From assembly GCA_029257385.1 (NCBI GenBank), contig JARIBS010000065.1, positions 1 to 32,960 on the forward strand: DNA of 32,960 bases. Direction: 5' to 3'. Position numbers and translations under genes: made by a program. Under the pieces are notes generated by a model that saw nothing but the letters and a program-made list of their open reading frames with translations, was not told where the DNA came from and did no database searches. Positions 1-8,187 of this stretch are shown here, piece after piece (the first letter of the stretch is position 1; the number at the start of each line of letters is the position of its first letter). Source of the DNA: Thiorhodococcus sp. (GTDB lineage: Bacteria > Pseudomonadota > Gammaproteobacteria > Chromatiales > Chromatiaceae).

Positions 1-128
1 TTGAAATCAGTGGTGCTCAGCAGAACCATGTGAATAACCAAGCCCAAAACAATCAGAAATGCGAAAAGCGAGATCAGGATACGGCGAGGATCGATAAGCA
101 GCCAGATTTTCCAGAGATTAGCGGACAT
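1..128 (-). CDS. pufA: LH1 antenna alpha polypeptide PufA (3' end outside window)
   Basis: This is the alpha chain of the core light-harvesting complex LH1, a single-span inner-membrane protein that binds bacteriochlorophyll and carotenoid around the reaction centre. The first 42 codons are visible and start [16 protein letters not shown]. The amphipathic N-terminus (WKIW..IDPRR) and the hydrophobic helix with His33 in the motif [10 protein letters not shown] are typical; His33 ligates bacteriochlorophyll. The ATG at 128 follows a TAGGAGA ribosome site on the minus strand. The gene lies 85 bases downstream of pufB on the same strand, the normal pufBA order. The C-terminal tail and the expected pufLMC genes lie beyond the left edge, so only truncation by the window is seen, not a defect. 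Confidence 0.95.
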   Translation of the reverse strand, partial: MSANLWKIWLLIDPRRILISLFAFLIVLGLVIHMVLLSTTDF

Positions 129-213
129 GGTTTTCTCCTAGAACAAAATAGATACAACGTTAGCGCAACACAGTTGGCAACTGATTATGGAGCCAACAGG
201 CGAGTCGATCAGA

Positions 214-357
214 CTACAGCCAGGGACGCCACAGCCAAGCGAGGATGTGCGCGATAACGACGAGTCCGAAGAATGCCGTCATGCTCTGCACGAAGATGCC
301 ATGAAACTCTTGGGCTTCTTGCTCGGTCAGGCCAGTCATGCTGTTTTTGTCAGCCAT
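214..357 (-). CDS. pufB: LH1 antenna beta polypeptide PufB
   Basis: This is the beta chain of LH1, 47 residues, a single-span inner-membrane protein that pairs with PufA. It reads [20 protein letters not shown] and continues through a hydrophobic helix to the end WLWRPWL. His37 (VVIAHILAW) is the bacteriochlorophyll ligand and His19 is the second conserved family histidine. Length and sequence are typical of Chromatiaceae LH1 beta. A strong GGAGG ribosome site lies about 8 bases before the ATG (plus-strand CCTCC at 366-370). It is the first gene of the puf unit and follows a long leader of roughly 285 bases from the predicted promoter at 646-689. Confidence 0.96.
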   Translation of the reverse strand: MADKNSMTGLTEQEAQEFHGIFVQSMTAFFGLVVIAHILAWLWRPWL

Positions 358-488
358 TTGTAAATCCTCCGAATCGGGAGATTAAACGTTAGTTGCGCCG
401 CACTCAGGCCGTGCGACAGGAGTTCCGCAACCAAATCTGGCCACGGCGCGAGAAGCCACCCGATCTACACGGGCACTCTCTTCATACC

Positions 489-506
489 GAACCCATCACT
501 GGGTTC
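489..506 (-). other. puf leader hairpin with GNRA-type loop
   Basis: GAACCCA and TGGGTTC form a perfect 7-bp stem around a 4-base loop. In the minus-strand transcript the loop reads GUGA, a GNRA tetraloop. It lies inside the predicted puf 5' leader, about 130 bases before the pufB start. Such structures in puf leaders can affect mRNA stability, but the role here is inferred. Confidence 0.4.
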
Positions 507-645
507 AAATCTCTGAGCCACCTAGCTCTCGGTCAAATGCAACAATCAATGAGGCTTTTAACCACTGAAGCCAAATTACTTATTTTTATCAGATCTTCGT
601 TCGCCGACTGCATGATGACGTTTGGTGCGGTGGCTGGATCTGTAG

Positions 646-689
646 TGTCAGTCTAGCTTGACTGGCGAAGATGTCAATCTAGATTTACA
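646..689 (-). promoter_or_regulatory. puf promoter with tandem PpsR/CrtJ operator
   Basis: Two 18-bp elements stand 8 bp apart. TGTCAATCTAGATTTACA (672-689) is a perfect TGT-N12-ACA, and TGTCAGTCTAGCTTGACT (646-663) ends in ACT instead of ACA. On the minus strand TTGACA (677-672) and TAGACT (655-650), separated by 16 bp, form a sigma70-like promoter, each hexamer lying inside one palindrome. PpsR/CrtJ is known to repress aerobic photosynthesis genes by binding such paired sites over -35 and -10. Transcription should start near 643. Confidence 0.72.
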
Positions 690-899
690 TGTGAATTTGG
701 TCTCGCTTGACCGAGGACAATTTGCTTCTGCGCAGAGATGAAAAAGCCGTGAAACACGGGGCAAAGGATGCCCCTGGCGACCGGTGCCACACTGATAAAT
801 CATGATGCAGACGACAGTGGAGTTAGACGCAGGTACGCCTGGCGATCACGCGCAGGTCGGCGGGCTGGAGCGTTTGAGGACTGGGGTCAGCACGATCAG

Positions 900-915
900 C
901 TGCCCTGGCGGGCAG
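900..915 (-). other. hairpin just downstream of bchZ
   Basis: CTGCCC-TGGC-GGGCAG forms a 6-bp stem beginning about 6 bases after the bchZ stop codon in the direction of transcription. No T-run follows, so it is not a standard intrinsic terminator. It may slow or process readthrough from bchZ into puf. Confidence 0.35.
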
Positions 916-920
916 ATCGA

Positions 921-2372
921 TTAGGCAATACCGCTTGCAAGAGCCTTCTGGGCCGCAGACACGCGCGCCGCGCGGACACGCTCTTCACCGGCAGTGCGCG
1001 CCGCCCGCTCAGCCGCGTCACGCAGCCGCTTGGCGGCTGAGATACGCACCAGAACCGGTTGGGCATCGACGATCTGATCGAAGACGGCCCGCGCATCCTC
1101 GTCCCAGGGTAGCTCACGGTGCATCCGCGCCGGTGTGGGATCGACCTTATCCAGCTCAGTGCCCAGCGGCAGGATGTTGAATAGCGCGTCGAACAGGGCG
1201 TTACAGACCTCTTGGACGAGATAGGTGGCCCCGGAGTAACCCATGAAAGGTGTACCCGTGTGACGGCGGATGACGGTGCCAGGGAAGGATGCGGGAATAT
1301 AGGTGGCCCGCGCACCGATCTCGGACAGATACATCCGCTCGTTGTAGCTGCCGAAGACGATCAGGGGTGTCTTATCGTGCACTGTCTTGCGGATGATGTC
1401 ATTGTCGGGCTTGACCCCCGCCTTGCGCTCGAAGGAAAAGTGACAGGGCAGGCCGAGTTCGTCTTCGAGATAGTGCCGCAGCCCGCGCGCGTAGGTCTCG
1501 CTTGCTGCCACGCCGAAGCTCGCGGTACCGAAGAAGTCCTGCGTAACCGAGCGCCAGAGATCCCAGATGGGCTTGATGGTGGTGTGCTTCTCGCGCTCAA
1601 TAAAAGGCTCGGGATCAAGCTCCAGGATCTCGCCGAGCGCACGCAGAAATTTCGTCGTGCTGTGAAGTCCGATCGGCGCCTGCAGAAACGGCCGTTCCAG
1701 CGCCTCGCACAGTGTCCGCCCGAACTCACGATACATGCAGATATTGGCGTCCGCGTTGGCGAGTTTGGACACATCGTCTAGATGGCTGCCGAGCGGGAAG
1801 GTCATGTTGACCTCAGCGCCGATGCCCTCGACTAGACGGCGGATCTCAGCCAGGTCAGACGGTGTGTTGAAGACGCCGTACATGGGGCCGATGATGTTGA
1901 CCCTCGGTCGCGCATCCGGCGCACGCTTACGCTTGGGCACCACACCCTTTTTCGGACCGTACTGTGTCCACAGCCAATAGATGGCGCGATTGGCGCTCTG
2001 CCACTGATCTTCGTCAATGGTGCGCGGCAGAAAACGCACGATATTGGTCCCTTCGGGTGTGACGCCGCCGCCGATCATCTCGGCGATTGAGCCAGTCACC
2101 ACTACCGCCGGCTGCGACGGGTCGAGGCTCTGATAGGCCCGGCGCATCGCCTGCTCGGTCCCGCTCTGTCCCAGCTCCTCTTCACCGAGCCCGGTCACCA
2201 CGACCGGCAGCTCATGCGGCGGCAGCCCGTCGGTGTAGTGCAGGACTGCCGTCACCGGCAGATTCTCGCAGCCGACCGGGCCATCAATGATGACCTGCAG
2301 GCCCTTGATGGCGGTAAAGGCGTAAACACAGCCCCAGTAACCGCCCGCGCGGTCGAGGTCGTTGATCAACAT
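921..2372 (-). CDS. bchZ: Chlorophyllide a reductase subunit BchZ
   Basis: BchZ is one half of the BchYZ catalytic component of chlorophyllide a oxidoreductase, which with BchX reduces the C7=C8 bond of chlorophyllide a during bacteriochlorophyll a synthesis. The 483-residue protein starts [15 protein letters not shown] and shows the nitrogenase-like GPVGCENLP segment. Cys15 and Cys35 are placed like cluster ligands of the NifD/K-BchN/B-BchY/Z superfamily. The length is normal. The ATG at 2372 lies 24 bases after the bchY stop, preceded by an AGAGAGGG ribosome site. It is the last bch gene before puf, the usual bchCXYZ-puf order, so readthrough into puf is likely in addition to the puf promoter. 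Confidence 0.96.
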   Translation of the reverse strand: MLINDLDRAGGYWGCVYAFTAIKGLQVIIDGPVGCENLPVTAVLHYTDGLPPHELPVVVTGLGEEELGQSGTEQAMRRAYQSLDPSQPAVVVTGSIAEMIGGGVTPEGTNIVRFLPRTIDEDQWQSANRAIYWLWTQYGPKKGVVPKRKRAPDARPRVNIIGPMYGVFNTPSDLAEIRRLVEGIGAEVNMTFPLGSHLDDVSKLANADANICMYREFGRTLCEALERPFLQAPIGLHSTTKFLRALGEILELDPEPFIEREKHTTIKPIWDLWRSVTQDFFGTASFGVAASETYARGLRHYLEDELGLPCHFSFERKAGVKPDNDIIRKTVHDKTPLIVFGSYNERMYLSEIGARATYIPASFPGTVIRRHTGTPFMGYSGATYLVQEVCNALFDALFNILPLGTELDKVDPTPARMHRELPWDEDARAVFDQIVDAQPVLVRISAAKRLRDAAERAARTAGEERVRAARVSAAQKALASGIA

Positions 2373-2396
2373 GGGTAATGCGCCCTCTCTCTGGGA

Positions 2397-3899
2397 CTAG
2401 ACGTGCTTGGCTGGGTTCCGAGGTCCGGCCTTGGCCGGTTTCGCCGGGCGTTTGGTCGGCATGTCTTGCCAGATCCCGCTGGTATCACCCTGTCCGACGC
2501 CCTCGAAAAAGGCGCGCATCACGCCGAAGCGCTCCTTGTTGGCCAGCGCGGCATTGATGACCTGAGCCAGGGAACCGGCACCGGCTGGTCCCATCAAGGG
2601 TCGCGCCGAGATCAGGTTGGTGAAGTAGAGCGCCGGGATCTCCATCTCTTTGGCCGCCTGCACCACGGGTGTAGTGCCGATGGCGAGATCAGGCTCCAGC
2701 GACTTGACTGCGGCCAGATCCTGCTCCAGAGAGGCGCGAAACTGCACCGGCACGCCACGCGCTTCGAGCCAGGCCAGATCCGACTCGTTCCAAGGCGTGC
2801 GTGGACAGGCGGTCCCGACATAGGGCACCTCGGCGCCGGACTCGATCAGCAGACGCGCCACCAGCAATTCTGAGCCTTCATAGCCCGAGACGATCACGCG
2901 GCCCTTGATCGGCATGGCCGAGAGTGCGCCGTCGATAGCCGGGAGAAACTTGTTCTTGGCTGCATCGACCTTCTCCTGCGCAATCCCACAGGCCTGCCCG
3001 ATGGCATCCAGCCAGGCGGCAGTCCCGTCCCGACCGACCGGCGCTGAACCCACAATCGGCCGACCGGCAGCGGCAAGCTCACGGCAAGAGACTGTGTACT
3101 GCGGATGGATGGCTGCGGCGACCTGACAGTCGAGCGCCGCGTACAGCTCACGCCACTCGCGGGTCGGCACCACGGGGCCGACGGCCAGACCGAGCGGCTC
3201 TAGCAGCATGCCGATCCCAACCGGGTCGGCCGGGAACATCTCACCGATCAGCGTTACCGTCGGGCGCTCGCCGCGACCCCCGCGCGGCGCCTGCACCGGT
3301 CCCTGCTCGGCCTCCTGACGCGCGTAATGGAGCATGGCACCGGCCATGACGTCCTTGGCCTCGGCATGGGTCGGCACGCCGAATCCCGGCACATCGATGC
3401 CCATGATACGGACCCCGTTGTGCTGTTTGGGCAGCAGACGCAGCGGGACGCCGGAAGCAGTCGGCACACAGAGATTGATGGCGACAATGGTGTCGAGCTG
3501 ACTCGGATCGGCGAGTGAGAGTACGGCGTCGCGCGTGTCCTCGAAGAGTCGGCCCGAGACCAGTGACTCGGAGTCGAATGGGACATAGCCGACCGAGCGT
3601 CGCGCACCGTAGAAATGCGCGGTAAAGGTCAGACCATAGGCGCAGCAGCCCGAACCGACCAGCACCATCGCGGTGCGACGCATCCGCAGCCCGACCCGTA
3701 GCGCACCGAAGGCCGGACACATGGTCTGCGGTTGGTCGTGCGGACCAGCGGGATAATCGGCGGCCAGGCGTTCGAGCAGTTCGGCGTTGCCGGATGCCTG
3801 TGCGGCGGATTTCAGGGTCTTGGCGCTCGCGCAGTCGCCCCCTTCGGGCATCTGTGTCTTATCACTCATCGGCAGGTCCCGTTGTTGATCAGACATCAT
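2397..3899 (-). CDS. bchY: Chlorophyllide a reductase subunit BchY
   Basis: BchY pairs with BchZ in the Fe-S catalytic component of chlorophyllide a oxidoreductase. The 500-residue protein contains the motifs TMCPAFGALR (Cys61) and GSGCCAYGLTFTAHF (Cys85, Cys86), the expected area for cluster ligation in this nitrogenase-like family. The start at 3899 (ATG ATG) overlaps the bchX stop by 11 bases, which suggests translational coupling. A second in-frame ATG at 3869 (MSDKTQM) is a possible alternative start, because the first 30 residues are low in conservation-like features. It sits in the middle of bchC-bchX-bchY-bchZ with no internal promoter seen. Confidence 0.95.
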   Translation of the reverse strand: MMSDQQRDLPMSDKTQMPEGGDCASAKTLKSAAQASGNAELLERLAADYPAGPHDQPQTMCPAFGALRVGLRMRRTAMVLVGSGCCAYGLTFTAHFYGARRSVGYVPFDSESLVSGRLFEDTRDAVLSLADPSQLDTIVAINLCVPTASGVPLRLLPKQHNGVRIMGIDVPGFGVPTHAEAKDVMAGAMLHYARQEAEQGPVQAPRGGRGERPTVTLIGEMFPADPVGIGMLLEPLGLAVGPVVPTREWRELYAALDCQVAAAIHPQYTVSCRELAAAGRPIVGSAPVGRDGTAAWLDAIGQACGIAQEKVDAAKNKFLPAIDGALSAMPIKGRVIVSGYEGSELLVARLLIESGAEVPYVGTACPRTPWNESDLAWLEARGVPVQFRASLEQDLAAVKSLEPDLAIGTTPVVQAAKEMEIPALYFTNLISARPLMGPAGAGSLAQVINAALANKERFGVMRAFFEGVGQGDTSGIWQDMPTKRPAKPAKAGPRNPAKHV

Positions 3900-4908
3900 C
3901 GTAGACGACTTCGAGCGTTGGCTTCACGACCACCGATGCATCGCACATATCCTCCACGCTGGCTGGCTCGAGAACCACATGCCGACCCACTGCATCGCCC
4001 TTGAAGAGGTCGAGCAGCGACTCGTGATCGAGCGGCTTGGGGCGCACCGGTGGCGCCAGCCCGACGTTGGTCGCCAGCTCCGCGAACAGCGGCCCCCAGT
4101 CCCCGCCGGGCAGGCCGACGATCTCGTAATTGGCACTCTTGCGGCGGATCTCATCATGCGCTGGAATGGTCGCGAGAATCGGGATACCAACCGCGTCGGC
4201 AAAGGCCTGGGCCTCGCCGGTGCCATCGTCTTTGTTGATCACCATGCCGGCGACGCCGACGTTGCCGCCCAGTCCGGTGAAGTATCCCACCGCCGAGCAG
4301 ACATTGTTGGCCACATAGAGCGACTGGAGATCGTTGGAACCGACGATGATGACCTTCTGGCACAGATCCCGCGCGATCGGCAGACCGAAGCCGCCGCAGA
4401 CCACATCGCCGAGGAAGTCGAGCAGAACATAGTCGAAGTCCCATTCATGAAAGCCGAGACCTTCCAGCAGCTCGAAGCCGTGGATGATGCCGCGCCCACC
4501 GCAGCCGCGCCCGACCTCCGGGCCGCCCAGTTCCATGGCGAAAACGCCATCGCGCTTGAAACAGATGTCGCCGATGGTGACCTTCTCCCCGGCGCGCTTC
4601 TTTTCGCTGGAAACGCCGAGAATGGTCGGACAGTTGCGCCCGCCAAACAGCAGTGTCGCGGTATCGCTTTTGGGATCACAACCGATGAGCAGCACCTTCT
4701 TGCCCTGCTGGGCCATCATGTAGGAGAGATTGGCCAGCGTGAAGCTCTTGCCGATACCACCCTTGCCATAGATGGCAATGACCTGGGTCTCCTTGACCGC
4801 CGGCGCTGCGGCCGGATCACTGTCTGTCTGTCGTGCTGCGCCCACCACGGGACCATTGACGGATACATTCACGAGATCGATCTCCAATCGAGAATCATTT
4901 TCAGGCAC
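3889..4908 (-). CDS. bchX: Chlorophyllide a reductase iron protein BchX
   Basis: BchX is the NifH-like ATP-dependent reductase that passes electrons to BchYZ. The 339-residue protein carries the P-loop YGKGGIGKS (47-55). Two conserved cysteines, Cys136 (GRGCGGRG) and Cys171 (GDVVCGGFG), bridge the [4Fe-4S] cluster between two subunits. A family-typical N-terminal extension of about 40 residues precedes the P-loop. The start is a GTG at 4908, 40 bases inside the end of bchC; no later start keeps the P-loop region intact. Its stop overlaps bchY by 11 bases. The nested overlaps mark a tightly coupled bchCXY block. Confidence 0.96.
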   Translation of the reverse strand: MPENDSRLEIDLVNVSVNGPVVGAARQTDSDPAAAPAVKETQVIAIYGKGGIGKSFTLANLSYMMAQQGKKVLLIGCDPKSDTATLLFGGRNCPTILGVSSEKKRAGEKVTIGDICFKRDGVFAMELGGPEVGRGCGGRGIIHGFELLEGLGFHEWDFDYVLLDFLGDVVCGGFGLPIARDLCQKVIIVGSNDLQSLYVANNVCSAVGYFTGLGGNVGVAGMVINKDDGTGEAQAFADAVGIPILATIPAHDEIRRKSANYEIVGLPGGDWGPLFAELATNVGLAPPVRPKPLDHESLLDLFKGDAVGRHVVLEPASVEDMCDASVVVKPTLEVVYDDV

Positions 4909-5837
4909 GCCGGGTCACCGAAGGCTGTGCGATAAGCCGCCTCAGCCTCGGATGCGGGGACGCGATGCGTGATGAGTCCGTCGAGCGAGAGACGCCCGGA
5001 CTCCAGAAGCGATCTGACCGCCGTCAGGTCCGCAGGCTGGAACTCGGCTGCAATGCGCAGACGCGCCTCGCGCATGAAGGCCGGCGGGAAAGTGAAGGCG
5101 ACCGGCTCGCTGTAGAAACCGCCGAGGACGATCTCCCCACCGCGCGCCATGCGGGCGATCAGGCTGTCGAGGATCTTGGGGTCGCCGCTCATGTCGCAGA
5201 TGCTGAGATAGTCGCGCCGTGGGTCGTCATCAGGGGTCATGACATCGTAACCATGCCCGTCGGCACCTGTCATCCGTGCTGGATTGGTCTCCCAGACGAC
5301 CGGTCGTGTCCCCTCCCCCAGCGCGGCGATCCGTGCCAGCAGACGCCCGAGCACACCATGCCCGACGATGAGTTCCACATGGGGCGAGGCTGGTCCAGCG
5401 ATGGCGTGATAGGCGGTCGCAGCCAGCGCCAGCAGCACCGCCTGCTCGCCGAGCGACTCCTCAACCGGCATCAGCCGCTTGCCCGGCGCCACGACCCGCG
5501 AGGCAGCGCCGCCGAAGAGTCCGCGCACCTCCCCATAACAGAGCGCACCGGGCACAAAAACACGCTGACCGACGTCCAGACCGGACTGCGGTCCAGCGAA
5601 AACGACACGGCCAACGGATTCATAGCCGGGGACGAGCGGATAGCCCATTCCGGGAAAATCGGGCATGCGCCCAGACCAGAGCAGACGCTCGGTCCCGGTG
5701 CTGATACCACTCCAGTCGATATCCACGACCACATCGGCGTCACCTGGCGGCGTCAGCGCAAGCCGCTGGAGCGAGAGGCGTTCGGGTTGTTCGATAACGA
5801 CGGCAAGGGCTTCGAGTTGTGGCGTATCTGGGCTCAA
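4869..5837 (-). CDS. bchC: 3-hydroxyethyl bacteriochlorophyllide a dehydrogenase BchC
   Basis: BchC oxidises the C3 hydroxyethyl group to the acetyl group of bacteriochlorophyllide a. The 322-residue protein has the fold signature of zinc-type medium-chain dehydrogenases: a GroES-like half with GISTGTERLLWSG and VPGYESVGRV (69-78), then the nucleotide-binding loop GHGVLG (159-164). The only possible start upstream of the conserved body is TTG at 5837; no ATG or GTG is available, so translation may be weak. The 3' end overlaps bchX by 40 bases. It is the first gene after the operator at 5893-5936, so it likely begins a regulated bchCXYZ transcript as well as being read from crtEF. Confidence 0.93.
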   Translation of the reverse strand: MSPDTPQLEALAVVIEQPERLSLQRLALTPPGDADVVVDIDWSGISTGTERLLWSGRMPDFPGMGYPLVPGYESVGRVVFAGPQSGLDVGQRVFVPGALCYGEVRGLFGGAASRVVAPGKRLMPVEESLGEQAVLLALAATAYHAIAGPASPHVELIVGHGVLGRLLARIAALGEGTRPVVWETNPARMTGADGHGYDVMTPDDDPRRDYLSICDMSGDPKILDSLIARMARGGEIVLGGFYSEPVAFTFPPAFMREARLRIAAEFQPADLTAVRSLLESGRLSLDGLITHRVPASEAEAAYRTAFGDPACLKMILDWRSIS

Positions 5838-5892
5838 AACGTAGCTCGGGTAAGTTGACTCTGACAGTCAGGTCAGTTTAGCGAAAGTTGAC

Positions 5893-5936
5893 TGTCAGTC
5901 TAGGGCTATTGTGCAGGATGTTGATCTAGGGTAGCT
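5893..5936 (-). promoter_or_regulatory. bchC promoter with degenerate tandem PpsR-type sites
   Basis: TGTCAGTCTAGGGCTATT (5893-5910) and TGTTGATCTAGGGTAGCT (5919-5936) are again 8 bp apart, the same 26-bp register as at puf. Both keep the left TGT and the CTAG core but lack a clean ACA arm. On the minus strand TAGACT (5902-5897) and TCAACA (5924-5919), 16 bp apart, mirror the puf promoter. A further weak match (GGT-N12-ACA) lies at 5849-5866. The bchC start is about 50 bases downstream of the expected start site. Confidence 0.5.
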
Positions 5937-5942
5937 CGATCA

Positions 5943-5956
5943 GTGGTCAGTGGTCA
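5943..5956 (-). repeat. GTGGTCA tandem heptamer, two copies
   Basis: Two adjacent GTGGTCA units lie 62 bases after the crtF stop. In the direction of crtF transcription they read TGACCAC. The same heptamer occurs three times in the same relative position and orientation downstream of crtC (10679-10699). Confidence 0.55.
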
Positions 5957-6017
5957 TTTGGTTGGTGTTGGCAAATTGGTCTCGAGGGCCGACGGGGAAG
6001 CGAGCGCTTGGGACCGT

Positions 6018-7133
6018 TCAACTTGGGCGCTGGGCGAGCAGCAGCTGGGTGAGGATCGGTCGATGCGTCGCTTTTTGGCGCACCCGGTCGAAGCCTGCTA
6101 TGCGCAGCATCTCGGTCAGTTCGGCTGGGGTGCGCGGCCGTCCGCTGCCCATCGCGAGCAGGTAGAACCCGAAATAGGCGTCACCAATTGGCTCGGCACC
6201 AGGCGTGCCGGACATCGGCTCGGCCACCAGCAAACGGCCATTGGCCGGCAGGGCGGGATAGGCTGCATTGAGAAAGGCCTGAGCCTCCTGGTCATCGTGA
6301 TCGTGCAGCACCCGCACGAACGAGACGATATCCGCTCCTTGCGGTAAGGGGTCGCGTAGCGCATCCCCGCCGACCGCCGTGGCCCGATCCGCCAAGCCCT
6401 CGCGCTGAAACCGCGCACGGGCGCGCTCGGCCACCGCAGGTAGATCGAACAGGACCACTCGCAGATGCGGCCAACGCTTGGCAGCCGTGACCAGAAAGGT
6501 GCCATCGCCACCGGCAATATCGAGCAGACAACGGTGGCCCTTGAGTGAATAGGCATCGAGCACATCATCGGCAATCAGGCGCTGCGAGTCGGCCATCAGC
6601 TCCGAATAGCCATCAACCGCCTGCCCTTCGGCGGATGCCGGGCTTTCGGACCCAGCATAGGCCCAATAACGGGAGAGCTCGCGCTCATTGAGTTCGCCAC
6701 GCAGCAAGGCGACGGGATCTTTGAGGTCCGCGTAGGCCATTGCGTGATGCTCGACCATGGCCGCGATCCCCGGATTACCGACCATGGCGGCGCCCAGTTC
6801 GCCAAGCGCATAGCGGTCGTCGCCGCGCGCCTCGGCCAGTCGTAGACTCACCGCCGCGCGCAACAGACGCCTTGCGCCATCGACCGGCAAGTCGAGACGA
6901 CCGGCAAGTTGCTCGGTCGACTGCACGCCATCGGCGAGGATCTCGAAGAGACTTACGCGCACGCAGGCGAACAGGATCTGGGAATAGACGAAGCCCGCGA
7001 CAATATCGAACAGTTCACGCGAGCGACGCCGCGCGATCGGGCGAGTCAGCGGAAAAATAGCCGCCCAGCGTTGAAAGCCTGGGGTCGAGAGCACACGATT
7101 GCGTAGGGACAACAAACGATCAGGGAGCCGCAT
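6018..7133 (-). CDS. crtF: Hydroxycarotenoid O-methyltransferase CrtF
   Basis: CrtF methylates the C1 hydroxyl of demethylspheroidene or rhodopin-type carotenoids using S-adenosylmethionine, a late spirilloxanthin-pathway step. From the ATG at 7133 the protein has 371 residues: an N-terminal helical/dimerisation part, then the SAM loop DIAGGDGTFL (205-214), the acidic FDLP (229-232) and the catalytic-site motif LHDHDD (276-281) typical of this class. A TTG at 7196, just after the crtE stop, could add 21 residues (392 total); I prefer the ATG because the added residues look non-family. It follows crtE in the same minus-strand unit. Confidence 0.92.
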   Translation of the reverse strand: MRLPDRLLSLRNRVLSTPGFQRWAAIFPLTRPIARRRSRELFDIVAGFVYSQILFACVRVSLFEILADGVQSTEQLAGRLDLPVDGARRLLRAAVSLRLAEARGDDRYALGELGAAMVGNPGIAAMVEHHAMAYADLKDPVALLRGELNERELSRYWAYAGSESPASAEGQAVDGYSELMADSQRLIADDVLDAYSLKGHRCLLDIAGGDGTFLVTAAKRWPHLRVVLFDLPAVAERARARFQREGLADRATAVGGDALRDPLPQGADIVSFVRVLHDHDDQEAQAFLNAAYPALPANGRLLVAEPMSGTPGAEPIGDAYFGFYLLAMGSGRPRTPAELTEMLRIAGFDRVRQKATHRPILTQLLLAQRPS

Positions 7134-7199
7134 GCCAGTGTTACTACCGCGTTTTGATTCAGGTCGGCCAACTCGGCGGCCGAGATACCACCTCAAGGG

Positions 7200-8069
7200 T
7201 CAAGCTGCGCGTTGGGCAAGATTCTTCGGCATGATGTGGCGCGATTCGGCCATCAGCACCTCGGCCAGTTTCTCTTGACCGGGACAGGGCGGAATCGCCT
7301 CAATGGCGCCCTTGACGAGCTGGCGCAGTCGATCAATGGCGCCGTCGATCCCCAGCTCACCCGCCGCACTGGGCCGATTGAGCAGGGCGTCACGACCGAC
7401 CGGCTTACCGACTTCCTGGGCGCTGGCGGCCACATCACGCAGATCATCCGCGACTTGGTAGGCTTCGCCGATGCGATCCCCCACCACTCTCCAGATATCT
7501 GCGTCGGCCCCCGCGACCTGCGCCCCGGCTGCGGTCGCTGCGGCGAACAGAGAGCCGGTTTTGGCGCGATGGTAGTCCTCCACAGAGACCCGTGGCTCGC
7601 ACTCCCAAGCCTGTCCAGCGGTGATACCGTGCGGCATGCCAACCGAGCGGCTCACCGTCAGCAACAGCGGCGCAAGACGTTCGGGACTGGTGGCCAGACT
7701 GCGCGCCAGATGCTCGAAAGCCAGGATGATCAGGGCATCACCAGCCAGCACGGCGAGCGGCTCGCCAAAGGCGCGATGCACCGAAGGCATGCCGCGACGC
7801 AGAGGTGAGTCATCGAAACAGGGCAGATCATCATGCACCAGCGAGGCGCAGTGGAGCAGCTCGATGGACGCCGCCGCCGCATCCGCTGCAGCGTAATCGC
7901 TGCTGCCGCAGGCTGCGGCAACCGCCAGGCACAGCCTTGGGCGCACGCGCGCGCCGCCTGGAAAGACCGAGTGCCGAACCGCCTCGGCGAGGCGCGGGGG
8001 GCAACCGGGCACGGCTACTGCCTCAATGGCCGAGGCCAGGGCCTGCTCGATTCGCGTTGTGGCATCCAT
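7200..8069 (-). CDS. crtE: Geranylgeranyl diphosphate synthase CrtE
   Basis: CrtE condenses isoprenyl diphosphates to geranylgeranyl diphosphate, precursor of carotenoids and of the bacteriochlorophyll tail. The 289-residue protein shows the first aspartate-rich motif VHDDLPCFDD with downstream RRG, and the second motif ADDLRDV, as in trans-prenyltransferases. The ATG at 8069 is preceded by a GGGGGG ribosome site. An upstream extension to 8159 would cross the operator and is unlikely. It is the first gene of the minus-strand superoperon and diverges from crtD across the operator at 8097-8140. Confidence 0.95.
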   Translation of the reverse strand: MDATTRIEQALASAIEAVAVPGCPPRLAEAVRHSVFPGGARVRPRLCLAVAAACGSSDYAAADAAAASIELLHCASLVHDDLPCFDDSPLRRGMPSVHRAFGEPLAVLAGDALIILAFEHLARSLATSPERLAPLLLTVSRSVGMPHGITAGQAWECEPRVSVEDYHRAKTGSLFAAATAAGAQVAGADADIWRVVGDRIGEAYQVADDLRDVAASAQEVGKPVGRDALLNRPSAAGELGIDGAIDRLRQLVKGAIEAIPPCPGQEKLAEVLMAESRHIMPKNLAQRAA

Positions 8070-8096
8070 CGCTACCCCCCGGTAACCTCGGTTGTA

Positions 8097-8140
8097 TGTA
8101 AGGAAAAGTTGACACCCTTTTGTGTCATGTACAATAGACA
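8097..8140. promoter_or_regulatory. Divergent crtE/crtD promoter with two perfect TGT-N12-ACA sites
   Basis: TGTAAGGAAAAGTTGACA (8097-8114) and TGTCATGTACAATAGACA (8123-8140) are both perfect TGT-N12-ACA palindromes with an 8-bp spacer. The first also fits the extended TGTAA...TTGACA form of the PpsR/CrtJ site. For crtD, TTGACA (8109-8114) and TACAAT (8130-8135) with a 15-bp spacer sit inside the two palindromes. The crtE promoter on the other strand is less clear (ATGACA at 8128-8123). One tandem operator can control both directions. Confidence 0.78.
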
Positions 8141-8187
8141 TCCGCATCCAACGCGTCAACGCGAATCAAAAGAGGCTGTACTTTGAG

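Larger units (their letters stand above)
358..920. other. bchZ-pufB intergenic region (puf promoter and leader)
   Basis: This 563-base gap between the bchZ stop and the pufB start holds no convincing gene. It contains the puf operator/promoter (646-689), a leader hairpin at 489-506 and a hairpin just after bchZ (900-915). Between 540 and 600 it is more AT-rich than the surrounding genes. No pufQ-like gene is seen. Confidence 0.7.

Noticed and set aside
393-656. A small plus-strand gene in the puf upstream region
   Set aside because: It runs antisense to the puf leader, has no ribosome site or motif, and covers the operator.
3979-4935. 318-codon plus-strand open frame opposite bchX
   Set aside because: Antisense shadow of bchX; no motif, and bchX is unambiguous.
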